Shown here in pieces: positions 6,284 to 14,733 of a stretch of 16,679 nucleotides of DNA. The stretch lies in assembly GCF_031844845.1 (NCBI RefSeq), contig NZ_JAVRMB020000147.1, positions 1 to 16,679 on the forward strand, written 5' to 3'. How positions within the stretch are numbered: position 1 is the first letter of the stretch; every line of letters begins with the position of its first letter. The notes under the pieces were generated by a model. That model was given only the letters and a program-made list of their open reading frames with translations, did no database searches and was not told where the DNA came from. The translations under genes and the position numbers were made by a program. Source of the DNA: Endozoicomonas sp031844845 (GTDB taxonomy: Bacteria; Pseudomonadota; Gammaproteobacteria; Pseudomonadales; Endozoicomonadaceae).

Positions 6284-6306
6284 TCAATCCATACATTTTC
6301 TGATCG

Positions 6307-6348
6307 GGTGTACTTTACGGCTTCAGCAGAAGCCGTTTTTTGTACACC
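6307..6348 (+). terminator. Rho-independent terminator of the outer-membrane protein gene
   Basis: ACGGCTTC (6317-6324) and GAAGCCGT (6329-6336) form an 8-bp stem with loop AGCA, followed by six T. Outer arms GGTGTAC (6307-6313) and GTACACC (6342-6348) could extend it. Confidence 0.9.
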
Positions 6349-6374
6349 GAATACTAAAGGTTTAGTGCTTTCTC

Positions 6375-7508
6375 ATGCTCCATAAAAAGCTCGCCAAAAA
6401 AGCGGTGGCACTGGCTATCTGTACCGCACTGCTGACAGCCTGCAGTTCTTCTGACCCGTCGTTGTCAGCTGACCGTTCTCCCAGGCCAGTTAAAGTCATG
6501 ACTGTCCCGGCGGTACAACAAACCCTGTCCCTGAGCTTCCCTGCGCGTCTGCTGCCGGTGGCGAGAACACAACTGGCATTTCGAGTACCCGGTACGGTAA
6601 CAGAGATACCGGTGATGGAAGGACAGCGGGTGCAAAAGGGTGATCTTATCGCACAGATGGATCCCCATGATTTCAACGTCATGGTTTATGAGTGGGAAGC
6701 TCGTTATTCAGAAGCAATGGCTTTACTGGGACAGGCAAACAGTGAACAGCGTCGTGTTATGGCTGCCACCGGAAATGATGCCCTGGCCAGGGTCGAACTT
6801 GATCGCGCCAACACCGCGGTAACCCGTGCCATGGCCGGTGTGGAAGTTACCAACCGGCGCCTGCAGGCGGCCCAGGATGCGCTTCGCTACAGTGAACTCC
6901 GAGCCCCTTATGACGGCATTATCGCCAAAGTCCGGTTGCAGCCATACGAGCAGGCGGTCCCCGGCATCAGCGTTGTGACACTTTACGGCCAGGAAGGGTA
7001 TGAAGTCAGCTTTGATGTGCCGGAAAGTCTTGCCGCGAAAATCAAACCCGGCCATAAAGGCCAGGTAGCGTTTAACGCGATGGAGAGTAACCGGGAACAG
7101 CAAAAAAATTACCCGGTTGAGGTCAGGGAAGTTGCCCGGGCAGCAAGTATGCTGGCTAAAACCTATCGTGTTACCGCCTCTCTTGCACAAGCACCCGACT
7201 TCGCCTGGCCGAACCTGACGGCAGAATTGACCCTGAACCTGCCTGCCGGTGACACCCCTGGTATCGCGGTGCCGGCCAGCGCCGTTGGTGGCAACATCAA
7301 TGGTCCATGGGTCATGGTGATTGAAAATGGCAAAGCTCGTAAGCAGCCTGTCGCCCTTAAAGGTTATGACGGCGACGAACTGGTCATACGGGTCATAAAA
7401 GGTGGCCTGAAGCCCGGCGATATAGTAGCAGCGGCAGGGGTCAGCTTCCTGGAAAACGGTCAGACCGTTGGACGGCTTATCAATAATCAGGACAGGGCAC
7501 GGCTGTAA
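6375..7508 (+). CDS. RND efflux periplasmic adaptor (membrane fusion protein), lipoprotein
   Basis: 377 residues. The signal peptide ends in the lipobox LTAC with Cys23, so the protein is predicted to be lipid-anchored to the inner membrane. Family features in order: a strand region after PVKVMTVPAV (~39-60), the first lipoyl half (RVPGTVTEIPVMEGQRVQKGDLIAQMDP), an alpha-helical hairpin (~100-170), the second lipoyl half (LRYSELRAPYDGIIAKV), then beta-barrel and membrane-proximal domains, ending in AAAGVSFLENGQTV. It would link the pump at 7508 to the outer-membrane factor at 10590. The start has only a distant AAAGG. Its stop overlaps the next ATG by one base (TAATG), so the two are translationally coupled. 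The substrate is unknown. Confidence 0.92.
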   Translation: MLHKKLAKKAVALAICTALLTACSSSDPSLSADRSPRPVKVMTVPAVQQTLSLSFPARLLPVARTQLAFRVPGTVTEIPVMEGQRVQKGDLIAQMDPHDFNVMVYEWEARYSEAMALLGQANSEQRRVMAATGNDALARVELDRANTAVTRAMAGVEVTNRRLQAAQDALRYSELRAPYDGIIAKVRLQPYEQAVPGISVVTLYGQEGYEVSFDVPESLAAKIKPGHKGQVAFNAMESNREQQKNYPVEVREVARAASMLAKTYRVTASLAQAPDFAWPNLTAELTLNLPAGDTPGIAVPASAVGGNINGPWVMVIENGKARKQPVALKGYDGDELVIRVIKGGLKPGDIVAAAGVSFLENGQTVGRLINNQDRARL

Positions 7509-10500
7509 TGAATCTCGCTAAACTCACCATTGACCGCCGGGTTTTCGCCAGTTTCCTGACGACACTCCTGTGCGTTTGGGGACTGATGGCCTATTACACC
7601 ATGGGCAAACTGGAAGACCCGATATTTACGGTAAAAACCGCCGCTATCGTCACTCTCTACCCCGGCGCCTCTGCCCGGGAAGTCGAGCAGTATGTGACGG
7701 ATCCAGTGGAACGCAAGCTGGAAGAGATGGAACAGCTGTGGAAACTGCGTTCCCTTTCCCGTCCCGGTCAGTCCATGGTATTCGTGGATCTGTATGACTC
7801 AGTGGACAGCGCGGACCTGCCCCAGCAATGGGATCTCCTGCGACGCAAGGTCAACGACATCAAGCTGGAACTGCCGGCAACCGCCCGGCTTTCCATTGTG
7901 CTTGATGAATTCTCCGATGTTTATGGCATTGTTTACGCTATCTCCGGCGAAGGCATGGAGATGTCGGAACTCAAACAATATGCACGAGCCCTGCAACGTG
8001 ATCTGAAAGCGGTAGACGGGGTAAAGAAAGTGGCACTGGAAGGTCTGCCGCAGCCAGTAGCCTACATAGAGATTGATGATACTAAAATCGCTGCTCATAA
8101 CCTGACATCGCTTCAGGTCATTGATCAGCTGCGGACACAGAACATGGTTCTGCCGGGCGGCGCCCTTGATATTGGCATGGAGCGCATCCGCATTGATCAG
8201 AAGGGTCCATTCAAGAATGTTGATGACATAGGCAACACGATTATTCGTGGTGGCATCGGCAATATTGGCGACGACCTGGTTCTGCTGCGTGATATCGCCG
8301 ATATTCGTCTCGGCTACCAGGAACCGGTAGCAACCGCCATGCGTTTCAATGGCAAGCCCGCCATTACTATCGCGGTGACGCCCAGAAATGGCATTAATGT
8401 TGTGGCTATAGGCGACACACTTAAGGCAACTATTGATCAGGCTCTGCAGAAAATGCCGGCCGGCGTGGAGATTGGCACAATCGCTTTCCAGCCTGATGAA
8501 GTCGCCAGATCAGTGAGCAACTTTATCAGTAACCTTGCCCAGTCCATCCTGATTGTTGTCGCCGTCCTGTGCATTTTCATGGGCTGGCGCAGTGCTTCAG
8601 TAGTGGGCGCCAGTCTTCTGATTACCATTTTGCTGACCCTGGTTTACATGCAGCTCCAGGGCATTGATCTGCACCGGGTTTCCGTGGGTACCTTTATCAT
8701 CGCCCTGGGCATGCTGGTCGATAACGCCATTGTGGTGACCGACCTGTTCCTGTCCAACCTTCGTCGGGGCATGGAACGTACGAAAGCGGCGGCTGAAGCA
8801 GTAAAAAACACCGCTGTTCCACTGCTGGCCGCCACCGTCATCGCCATCGCATCCGCCAGTCCGATACTGTTCTCCAAAACGGCTGCCGCTGAGTTTGCCG
8901 GTGACCTGTTCTATATTATGGGCTCTTCCCTGTTACTTAGCTGGGTGATAGCCACCACCATCACCCCCCTGCTCTGCTGGCGTTTTCTGCCGGCTCCTGA
9001 GGGCAGTAGTAACACGGCGTGGCCCGCCTGGGTTGACCGCTGCCGTCCTGTTCTTGACCGGGTACTTCGTAACCGCAAACTGACAGTCGGTGCTTTGTTT
9101 ACCGCCATTGCCCTGACCGGTCTGCTGGTCAGCAAAATGCTGGTGAACTTTATGCCGCCTTCAGACCGTCCGCTGGTATTCCTGGATTACTGGTTGCCGG
9201 AAGGAGGACGTATAGAGCAGGTCTCAGAAGACATGGCAAACATTGAACAGTGGCTACTCCAGCAGGAAGGCATTACCAGCATCAGCACCTTTATAGGTTC
9301 AAGCGCCCCCCGTTTCTCAGTGACCGTGGAACCGGAACCACTGAACAAAAGTTACGGCCAGATTGTCATCAATGTTGATCAACTGGCGCGCATCAAACCC
9401 CTGATTCTCAAAGGAGATGCCTGGCTGAAGGAAAACTTCCCCCACGCTGAACCCCGTTTCCGCCCGATAAAACTCGCCACCGCGGACAAGTTCAGTATTG
9501 AAGCCCGCTTCAGTGGTCCTGACCCACAGATTCTACGGGAGATATCCAGCGAGGCGAAAGCCATCATGACTGATCACCCGAACATGAAATACATCCGTGA
9601 CGACTGGCGCCAGCCCGTTAAAGTACTGGCTCCCGAGTTTAACCAGGAGAAAGCACGGTTGGCTGGCGTCACCCGTCTGGATGTTGCTGTGGCATTGCAA
9701 AGAGCCACCAGCGGTGTGCCGGTATCCATACTTCGAAACGGGGACGAACAGATACCCGTCATGGTACGTAGCACTGCTTTCAACAGAGCCCTTAATGGCG
9801 CACGACAACAAAACGACATCAACCGTTTGATGACCCTGCCCGTACGTCCGCTGATCGGCGGCTATTCGGTACCACTGGGGCAAGTCGTCGATGGCTTTGC
9901 CATGGGCTGGGAAGAGAGCATGATCTGGCGTAGAAACAGAAAACCCACCATTACTGTGCAGGCGGATGTCGATGGCATCTTTGCGTCTCAGGCCCGTAGT
10001 GACATTGCGGAGGCCATTGAGAATATGGATCTTCCGGAGGGTTACGACTTTGCATGGGGCGGTGAGTACTACGAGGAAAGGCGGGCGGTTAATGACATCC
10101 TGATGCAGGTGCCAAAAGCCGGTGTAATTATGATTATCATCATGATCGCCATGTTCAATGGTTTCCGTCAGCCTGGTGTCATCATGCTGACTCTGCCCAT
10201 GGCCCTGATCGGTGTGGTGCCGATCCTGATTCTATCCGCCAAACCCTTTGGCTTTATGGCGCTGGTGGGTCTGATTGCCCTGGCAGGAATGATCATCAAA
10301 AACGGCATTGTTCTGATGGACCAGATTAATCTGGAACTGAAAAATGGTGCAGCTCCCTATGAGGCCCTGTGCAATGCCACACTGAACCGGACACTGGCCA
10401 TCAGTATGGCGGCATTGACTACCGCCCTCGGCATGGTGCCACTGTGGACTGACCCCCTGTTTGACCAGATGGCAGCCACCATCATCGGTGGTCTCGTGGT

Positions 10501-10597
10501 AGCCACCATCCTGACCCTGCTGATCATGCCGGTGTTCTACGCCATCTTTTATCAGGTGCCTGCTCCCGCCATCGAACAGGGGAACAATCATGCTTGA
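7508..10597 (+). CDS. RND-family inner-membrane efflux pump (AcrB/MMPL-type)
   Basis: 1,029 residues, full length for HAE1-type pumps. After the N-terminal helix there is the typical VTLYPGASAREVEQYVTDPVERKLEEM (~48-74), the porter and docking segments, TM2-6 (~343-490) and TM8-12 (~870-1020). In TM4 the motif is GMLVDNAIVVTD, with Asp405 kept and the second Asp of classical AcrB replaced by Asn406. In TM10 the proton-relay lysine is Lys931 (GMIIKNGIVLMD). The VDN variant is common in a divergent RND branch, so the pump is probably active. It uses the proton gradient to expel substrates such as drugs, detergents or bile-like compounds; the actual substrate is not predictable. It overlaps the outer-membrane factor gene by eight bases. 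Confidence 0.95.
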   Translation: MNLAKLTIDRRVFASFLTTLLCVWGLMAYYTMGKLEDPIFTVKTAAIVTLYPGASAREVEQYVTDPVERKLEEMEQLWKLRSLSRPGQSMVFVDLYDSVDSADLPQQWDLLRRKVNDIKLELPATARLSIVLDEFSDVYGIVYAISGEGMEMSELKQYARALQRDLKAVDGVKKVALEGLPQPVAYIEIDDTKIAAHNLTSLQVIDQLRTQNMVLPGGALDIGMERIRIDQKGPFKNVDDIGNTIIRGGIGNIGDDLVLLRDIADIRLGYQEPVATAMRFNGKPAITIAVTPRNGINVVAIGDTLKATIDQALQKMPAGVEIGTIAFQPDEVARSVSNFISNLAQSILIVVAVLCIFMGWRSASVVGASLLITILLTLVYMQLQGIDLHRVSVGTFIIALGMLVDNAIVVTDLFLSNLRRGMERTKAAAEAVKNTAVPLLAATVIAIASASPILFSKTAAAEFAGDLFYIMGSSLLLSWVIATTITPLLCWRFLPAPEGSSNTAWPAWVDRCRPVLDRVLRNRKLTVGALFTAIALTGLLVSKMLVNFMPPSDRPLVFLDYWLPEGGRIEQVSEDMANIEQWLLQQEGITSISTFIGSSAPRFSVTVEPEPLNKSYGQIVINVDQLARIKPLILKGDAWLKENFPHAEPRFRPIKLATADKFSIEARFSGPDPQILREISSEAKAIMTDHPNMKYIRDDWRQPVKVLAPEFNQEKARLAGVTRLDVAVALQRATSGVPVSILRNGDEQIPVMVRSTAFNRALNGARQQNDINRLMTLPVRPLIGGYSVPLGQVVDGFAMGWEESMIWRRNRKPTITVQADVDGIFASQARSDIAEAIENMDLPEGYDFAWGGEYYEERRAVNDILMQVPKAGVIMIIIMIAMFNGFRQPGVIMLTLPMALIGVVPILILSAKPFGFMALVGLIALAGMIIKNGIVLMDQINLELKNGAAPYEALCNATLNRTLAISMAALTTALGMVPLWTDPLFDQMAATIIGGLVVATILTLLIMPVFYAIFYQVPAPAIEQGNNHA

Positions 10598-12038
10598 TTT
10601 CAAGAAACCACTGGCGCTTCTCCTGCCAGTTCTGATACTGACCGGATGCGCTGTAGGTCCCACTTACGATGCACCTGAAACCCCGGTCGATGACTCATTT
10701 ACAGTCACTGATAATGTTTCCCGGGAAAGCGCCTCCATTCAATGGTGGCAACAGTTCAGCGACCCGCTGTTGAACGACCTGATAGAGCAGGCAAAGGAAG
10801 GCAACTACAGTCTGAAAATCGCCGCAGAAAGAGTGAAGCTGGCCGACAGCTACCGCCAGGCGGTGAGCGCCACCAAACTGCCACAGATCGGTTTGGGTTT
10901 TGGTTACACCGAAACCAGCCTGAGTAAACAGGGCCCCATCGGCGGCCCCCTGCTTGAACCATCCATAGGTGGAATACCCCTGGGCACGTCCCTGATCGAC
11001 CGGGAGCTGCCCGCCTGGTATGCCGGAGCCAGCATCGCCTGGGAACCGGATGTCTTTAACCGCACGGGTTATCTGGAAGATGCGGCCCTGGCTCGAACCG
11101 AACAGGTGGAAATACTGGCCTATGCCACCGAGATGATGGTGACCGCCTCAGTAGCAAATAACTACCTGCAACTGCGGGGTGCCCAGCAACAGCTGAGCAT
11201 CCTTGACCGCCAGATAGACGACCTTGAACAGCTTAAGGACAAGGTGGCTGGTCTGGTACGCAGTGGCCTGGCTGCCAGTGCGCAAGAATCCAGGGTCGAC
11301 TCTGCCCTGGCGGCCAGCAGGGCCATCCGTCCACAGGTAGAAACAGCGATCAATGTGCATATGCACCGGATTGCAATACTCCTTGGCAAACCACCCTTGA
11401 GTCTTGTACAGCAACTGTCAGAAGCCCGGGGATTTCCTGAGCTGGAAGGAATAATTCCGGTTGGCCTGCCCTCTGATCTTCTGACCCGCCGTCCTGATAT
11501 CCGGATTGCAGAGCGCCAGATGAAGGTGGCTAACGCCGAGCTGGGGGCAGCCATTGCCAACCAGTATCCACGGTTCTACCTGACCGGAGCTCCAGGTTCT
11601 GTAGCGACCGATTTCGATGAACTGTTCAGCAGTGGTTCCGGCTTCTGGAACGTCAACGCGGGTGTTCAATGGAATCTCTTCGATGGAGGCCTGAGAGCAG
11701 CACTTGAAGCCGTGGCCGAACACCAGACACAAACGTCAGCGCTCGCTTATCAGCGAACCGTACTGCAGGCGTTTGGTGAGGTGGAATCCCTGCTGTCTGC
11801 ATACGGCAACAGTCAGAAAAGCATCAAGCAGATGGAAGCCGCCGTGGACTCAGCCCGCACGGCTATCAGCAAGGTGGAGAACCTGAAAGCCAACGGCCTG
11901 GCCAGTACGCCTGACGTGCTGCAGGCCCGCATGGAACTGCACCAGCTGGAATCTACCCTGACCACTGCCAGGACCGGGCATGCCAGCCTGGTTGTCACTC
12001 TCTATAAAGCCCTGGGCGGGCACTGGGAAACCGTTTGA
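10590..12038 (+). CDS. Outer-membrane efflux factor, NodT/OprM-type lipoprotein
   Basis: 482 residues. The signal peptide ends in lipobox LTGC with Cys20, then AVGPTYDAP, typical of OprM/NodT factors. Two repeated OEP domains follow (~60-250 and ~270-478), rich in long helices, with WWQQFSDPLLNDLIEQA near the N-terminus, LLTRRPDIRIAERQMKVANAELG (~300) and WNLFDGG in the second half. Three copies would form a channel across outer membrane and periplasm that docks onto the adaptor. It starts inside the end of the pump gene (8-base overlap), so the three genes form one operon. No clear terminator follows; the next 650 bases are repeats. Confidence 0.93.
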   Translation: MLDFKKPLALLLPVLILTGCAVGPTYDAPETPVDDSFTVTDNVSRESASIQWWQQFSDPLLNDLIEQAKEGNYSLKIAAERVKLADSYRQAVSATKLPQIGLGFGYTETSLSKQGPIGGPLLEPSIGGIPLGTSLIDRELPAWYAGASIAWEPDVFNRTGYLEDAALARTEQVEILAYATEMMVTASVANNYLQLRGAQQQLSILDRQIDDLEQLKDKVAGLVRSGLAASAQESRVDSALAASRAIRPQVETAINVHMHRIAILLGKPPLSLVQQLSEARGFPELEGIIPVGLPSDLLTRRPDIRIAERQMKVANAELGAAIANQYPRFYLTGAPGSVATDFDELFSSGSGFWNVNAGVQWNLFDGGLRAALEAVAEHQTQTSALAYQRTVLQAFGEVESLLSAYGNSQKSIKQMEAAVDSARTAISKVENLKANGLASTPDVLQARMELHQLESTLTTARTGHASLVVTLYKALGGHWETV

Positions 12039-12110
12039 AGATACAGACGGCCGGGCTCGCTACCTGGCCATCTCCATTTCAGAAGGATTCAGAGCACAAT
12101 AACGGGTTTT

Positions 12111-12146
12111 GTTGAACAGGCACTGAAAATCAATCAGTGCTTCAAC
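12111..12146. repeat. Bulged hairpin
   Basis: GTTGAA/TTCAAC and GCACTGA/TCAGTGC form a 13-bp stem with a 3-base bulge (CAG) on the left arm and loop AAATCAA. There is no T-run, so it is not an obvious terminator. Confidence 0.65.
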
Positions 12147-12204
12147 GCACCCTGCAAAATACGGTTCTTTTGAAAAATGAGTGGGTAGATATTTCTCCAC
12201 TGTC

Positions 12205-12276
12205 ATTCCGTACAGGCGACTGCATGGATGCAGGAGGTAGAGTAATGCAGGAGCAATTACCGAGATTGTACGGAAT
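12205..12276. repeat. 72-bp element with outer stem and two inner hairpins
   Basis: The outer 10-bp stem is ATTCCGTACA (12205-12214) with TGTACGGAAT (12267-12276). Inside are CTGCAT/ATGCAG (12220-12233) and GTAAT/ATTAC (12042+200 to 12260, i.e. 12242-12246 with 12256-12260). The left outer arm lies in CACTGTCATTCCGTACAGG, a motif that recurs in the cloverleaf element just downstream. Confidence 0.7.
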
Positions 12277-12308
12277 CCACCAGGCAGCGATAGCCAGCTG
12301 GCAGAGCG

Positions 12309-12407
12309 TTCACATCCCTGTGAATGGATCCTGTACAATCCCTGTACAGGATGACAGTGGGTGGGGAGTATCACTGTCATTGTGTACAGGGACTGTACAC
12401 AATCCAT
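12309..12407. repeat. Cloverleaf-forming element (84 bases) with an abutting hairpin
   Basis: Outer stem ATGGAT (12324-12329) pairs with ATCCAT (12402-12407). Between them three hairpins follow with no spare base: CCTGTACA/TGTACAGG (12330-12350, loop ATCCC), ATGACAGTG/CACTGTCAT (12351-12380, 12-base loop) and TGTGTACA/TGTACACA (12381-12401, loop GGGAC). Every Watson-Crick pair was checked by hand. A fourth hairpin TTCACA/TGTGAA (12309-12324) abuts the left side. No tRNA features such as a TTC arm or CCA are present. Confidence 0.85.
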
Positions 12408-12616
12408 CCGGCAGGGAAAGCCAGCCATTTACCCACTTAAAACTCAAAAGAGCCAAAAATATTCTCTGTGAAACGAAAATTCACCTATGCTGGAAGTGAT
12501 TGGAGATGCACTTGAACCGTCGTATTTATTATCTATCCCATATCTCTGCCTGCCGGAAATTTACCCCACCCTGTCATGATCTGATGCGGTTATTTCTTCT
12601 GCTATCTCTGCACAAA

Positions 12617-12638
12617 GAAGGTGGTATCAACCACCTTC
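12617..12638 (+). promoter_or_regulatory. Leader hairpin upstream of the acyltransferase
   Basis: GAAGGTGG pairs with CCACCTTC around loop TATCAA, about 90 bases before the start codon. There is no T-run. It could be a leader structure affecting the following gene, or another repeat. Confidence 0.4.
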
Positions 12639-12729
12639 CGGATCGCAGGTAACAATCTTTACAGAAATTCAATGCTGGTCGCCCCTTGTTTTCGACCACA
12701 GCCCTATGGAAATAACAGGTAATTTGGTT

Positions 12730-13710
12730 ATGGTCACGTCTAAATCCGCCCGGTTCCGACTCTCTTTTCTCCACCCCCGTTACTGGTTGATATGGATCGG
12801 CGTCGCCTGTCTGTGGACTACAACCCGTATGCTGCCTTTTCGCTCGCAGCTGAATCTGGGCAGAAAGCTGGGACGTTTGCTGATGATGATTCTCTCTTCA
12901 CGGCGTAAGGTGGCCGAGAGAAATCTGGAACTTTGTTTTCCAAATATGAACGACGATGAACGCCAGTTACTGCTGACCAAAAACTTTGAGTCCACTGGTA
13001 TTGCCCTGTTTGAGACTGCCATCGCCTGGTGGTGGCCGGATCGCCGCCTGAAAAAACTGATGACATTCACCGGTGCTGAATGGATAGAACAGGCCCGGCA
13101 ACAGAATCAAGGCGTCCTGTTGTTTTCCCTGCACTGCCTGCCACTGGAAATCGGCGCCAGAAGTTATGGCATGATCACCCGGGGCATCGGCGTTTATCGT
13201 CCCCATAACAACCCCGTCATGGAATACCTGCAGGTCAAAGGCCGCACTCGTTCCAATAAGGGACTGATCAGTAAGTTCAAGTTGAAGAGTGCCATTCGTG
13301 CCCTGAAAAAAGGGGAAAACATCTGGTACACAACGGATCAGGATTTCGGTCGTAACGGTGCAGTATTCGTCCCCTTCTTCGCAGTCCCTGATGCGGCCAC
13401 CATTACCGGCACATCCACCATCAGCCGCATGTCAGGTGCCCGGGTCATGCCATTTATGGTCACCCGTAATGCCGACGACACGGGCTACACTGTAGCGGTT
13501 CACCCTCCCCTGAATAATTTCCCCAGTGGTGACGACCGGATGGATACCATCCGTTGCAATAAAATTATTGAAGAAGGCATCCGGCTGGCGCCAGACCAGT
13601 ATCTGTGGCTGCACCGCCGCTTCAAAACCCGTCCCAATAAAAATGATCCTTCCCTGTATGGCCGTGACCTGTCACTGCATGGCGAGCCACTCACCCCTGA
13701 AGCCGTTTGA
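12730..13710 (+). CDS. lpxL: Lipid A biosynthesis acyltransferase (LpxL/HtrB family)
   Basis: 326 residues from the ATG at 12730, preferred because AGGT lies nine to ten bases upstream; the in-frame ATG at 12706 lacks a ribosome site. E. coli LpxL is 306 residues and aligns throughout by eye: FLHPRYWLIWIGVACLW, VAERNLELCFPNM, KNFESTGIALFETAIAWWWPDRR, GIGVYRPHNNP, RSNKGLI, VFVPFFAVPDAAT and YLWLHRRFKTRP. The catalytic HX4E motif is His135-CLPL-Glu140. The enzyme transfers a secondary acyl chain, usually laurate in E. coli, from acyl-ACP to Kdo2-lipid IVA on the inner face of the inner membrane. LpxP-like chain specificity cannot be excluded. An N-terminal membrane helix lies at about 16-36. 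Followed by the terminator at 13804. Confidence 0.92.
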   Translation: MVTSKSARFRLSFLHPRYWLIWIGVACLWTTTRMLPFRSQLNLGRKLGRLLMMILSSRRKVAERNLELCFPNMNDDERQLLLTKNFESTGIALFETAIAWWWPDRRLKKLMTFTGAEWIEQARQQNQGVLLFSLHCLPLEIGARSYGMITRGIGVYRPHNNPVMEYLQVKGRTRSNKGLISKFKLKSAIRALKKGENIWYTTDQDFGRNGAVFVPFFAVPDAATITGTSTISRMSGARVMPFMVTRNADDTGYTVAVHPPLNNFPSGDDRMDTIRCNKIIEEGIRLAPDQYLWLHRRFKTRPNKNDPSLYGRDLSLHGEPLTPEAV

Positions 13711-13770
13711 AAAGGGCTAACGTATCACTGAAATCCAGCTATTAACTTTCTTTTTATGAGTCGAGAGTGC

Positions 13771-13792
13771 CCGGATAAGGCGAACAGCTAAA
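13771..13792 (+). repeat. 22-bp exact copy of the RND-fragment 3' end
   Basis: The bases match 4165-4186 exactly, including the final codons PDKANS and the TAA. Flanking bases on both sides differ. A chance match of this length is very unlikely, so this marks a past duplication or rearrangement joining the two loci. Confidence 0.85.
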
Positions 13793-13803
13793 ACATCGTT
13801 GAG

Positions 13804-13834
13804 CAGCAGGGTCTCCGGAGCCCTGCTGTTTTTT
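13804..13834 (+). terminator. Rho-independent terminator
   Basis: CAGCAGGG (13804-13811) pairs with CCCTGCTG (13821-13828); the inner CTCCGGAG extends the stem with one bulged T. Six T follow. Its T-run overlaps the stop codon of the convergent gene at 13833. It terminates the acyltransferase transcript, and may originally have belonged to a lost pump gene whose last 22 bases lie just before it. Confidence 0.9.
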
Positions 13835-14540
13835 ACATCACGACTCCTCTCTTGCCCACCAACAGCTCCATGCGCTCCAACACATCCATTGCCTCCTCTC
13901 TAAACTCCGCCTCCGGGTGGGAATTCGCTGGTGTGTCTATGGTTTGTTTCCCGGTGCTGGTCCCGTTGGATTGTCTTTCATCGGTGCCATTTCTGTTCTG
14001 ACTACTTGTGGGCTCATTGCCACTGGAAGCCCCGGTTTGTTGCGGATCTGTCATTTGCCACCATTCAGAACAAGACGGCATTTTCAGAGAGCTCAAGTTA
14101 TATTTCGGGTCTAAACCACCATCTGCAACATCTGCTGCAACATCCGGAATAGACCGTCGTTCCACAGGATAGCCCATACTGGCCTCTTCTTTGTAGGGCT
14201 GGCTTGAAGTGTCAATCTCCACCTCCGGCTTGACATAGACCACCACCTGAACTTCGCCCTCATCAGAAACTTTTTCAGAATTAGTTAATTCATGCTCAGC
14301 CCAGTCTGATTCATAACCACCGCCACTCTTCCCAATATCAGGTAATAGCTGCGCTGTCATATCTCCCATAGCTTTCATCTCTTTGTCCTTGTATGGCGAC
14401 CGCCTCGGACAGAAAGCCCTCGCCAGACACTCTTTCACTGACCAAAAGCCGGCAAAGCAAGCGTTACACTGATCAGATTTCCATACATCTTCGACATTAT
14501 CTCGAAGAGCACGATATGAAGCAGAACTCCCGACTTCCAT
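13833..14540 (-). CDS. Unrecognised 235-residue hydrophilic protein with a cysteine cluster
   Basis: The start ATG at 14540 has AGGAG six bases upstream, so translation is likely. No signal peptide or membrane helix was seen. Residues 1-50 hold four cysteines spaced CxxC-x9-C-x5-C (25, 28, 38, 44) among aromatic residues, which could bind a metal. Residues ~60-125 are acidic with EVQVVVYVKPEVEI. Residues ~150-210 are a low-complexity stretch rich in Ser, Thr, Asn, Gln and Gly, probably disordered, and the last 25 form a charged helix (EAEFREEAMDVLERMELLVGK). No family was recognised. The architecture would fit a regulatory or secreted protein, but nothing proves either. The neighbours give no pathway hint. 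Confidence 0.65.
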   Translation of the reverse strand: MEVGSSASYRALRDNVEDVWKSDQCNACFAGFWSVKECLARAFCPRRSPYKDKEMKAMGDMTAQLLPDIGKSGGGYESDWAEHELTNSEKVSDEGEVQVVVYVKPEVEIDTSSQPYKEEASMGYPVERRSIPDVAADVADGGLDPKYNLSSLKMPSCSEWWQMTDPQQTGASSGNEPTSSQNRNGTDERQSNGTSTGKQTIDTPANSHPEAEFREEAMDVLERMELLVGKRGVVM

Positions 14541-14626
14541 ATAAAACTCCTGTTACCAGTCAAATCTGGTTTTGACATTATTTTTCGTACTCCATTATCT
14601 GACCGTCTATTTTTAAAAAGATTCCC

Positions 14627-14674
14627 TTAATGTATTCATTAACCACCCGCAATCCGTTTAAATAACTATTTAAA
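14627..14674. promoter_or_regulatory. Two AT-rich perfect inverted repeats (possible operators)
   Basis: TTAATG-TATT-CATTAA (14627-14642) and TTTAAATA-AC-TATTTAAA (14657-14674) lie about 100 bases upstream of the minus-strand gene at 14540. Dyads of this size suit a dimeric repressor, or the promoter-proximal AT-rich DNA may fold by chance. Otherwise 14541-14700 holds nothing recognisable. Confidence 0.35.
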
Positions 14675-14733
14675 AATGCCAAATCTGTATGGCAATACGA
14701 AACAACAATAATTGTTCAGTGTTTCAACACGTT

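Larger units (their letters stand above)
12039..12705. other. Gene-free block packed with inverted repeats
   Basis: No gene was supported. Frames that stay open here (for example on the minus strand, 12060-12428) simply read through palindromes. The first 370 bases hold a series of hairpins listed separately. Between about 12420 and 12610 nothing recognisable was seen. The last 100 bases form the leader of the acyltransferase gene. Confidence 0.7.

Noticed and set aside
12324..12407. tRNA gene
   Set aside because: The cloverleaf lacks the conserved D-arm and T-arm bases, has a 6-bp outer stem, and has a 12-base middle loop.
12060..12499. Open frames of about 120 codons on both strands
   Set aside because: They run through nested palindromes, lack ribosome sites and have no protein-like pattern.
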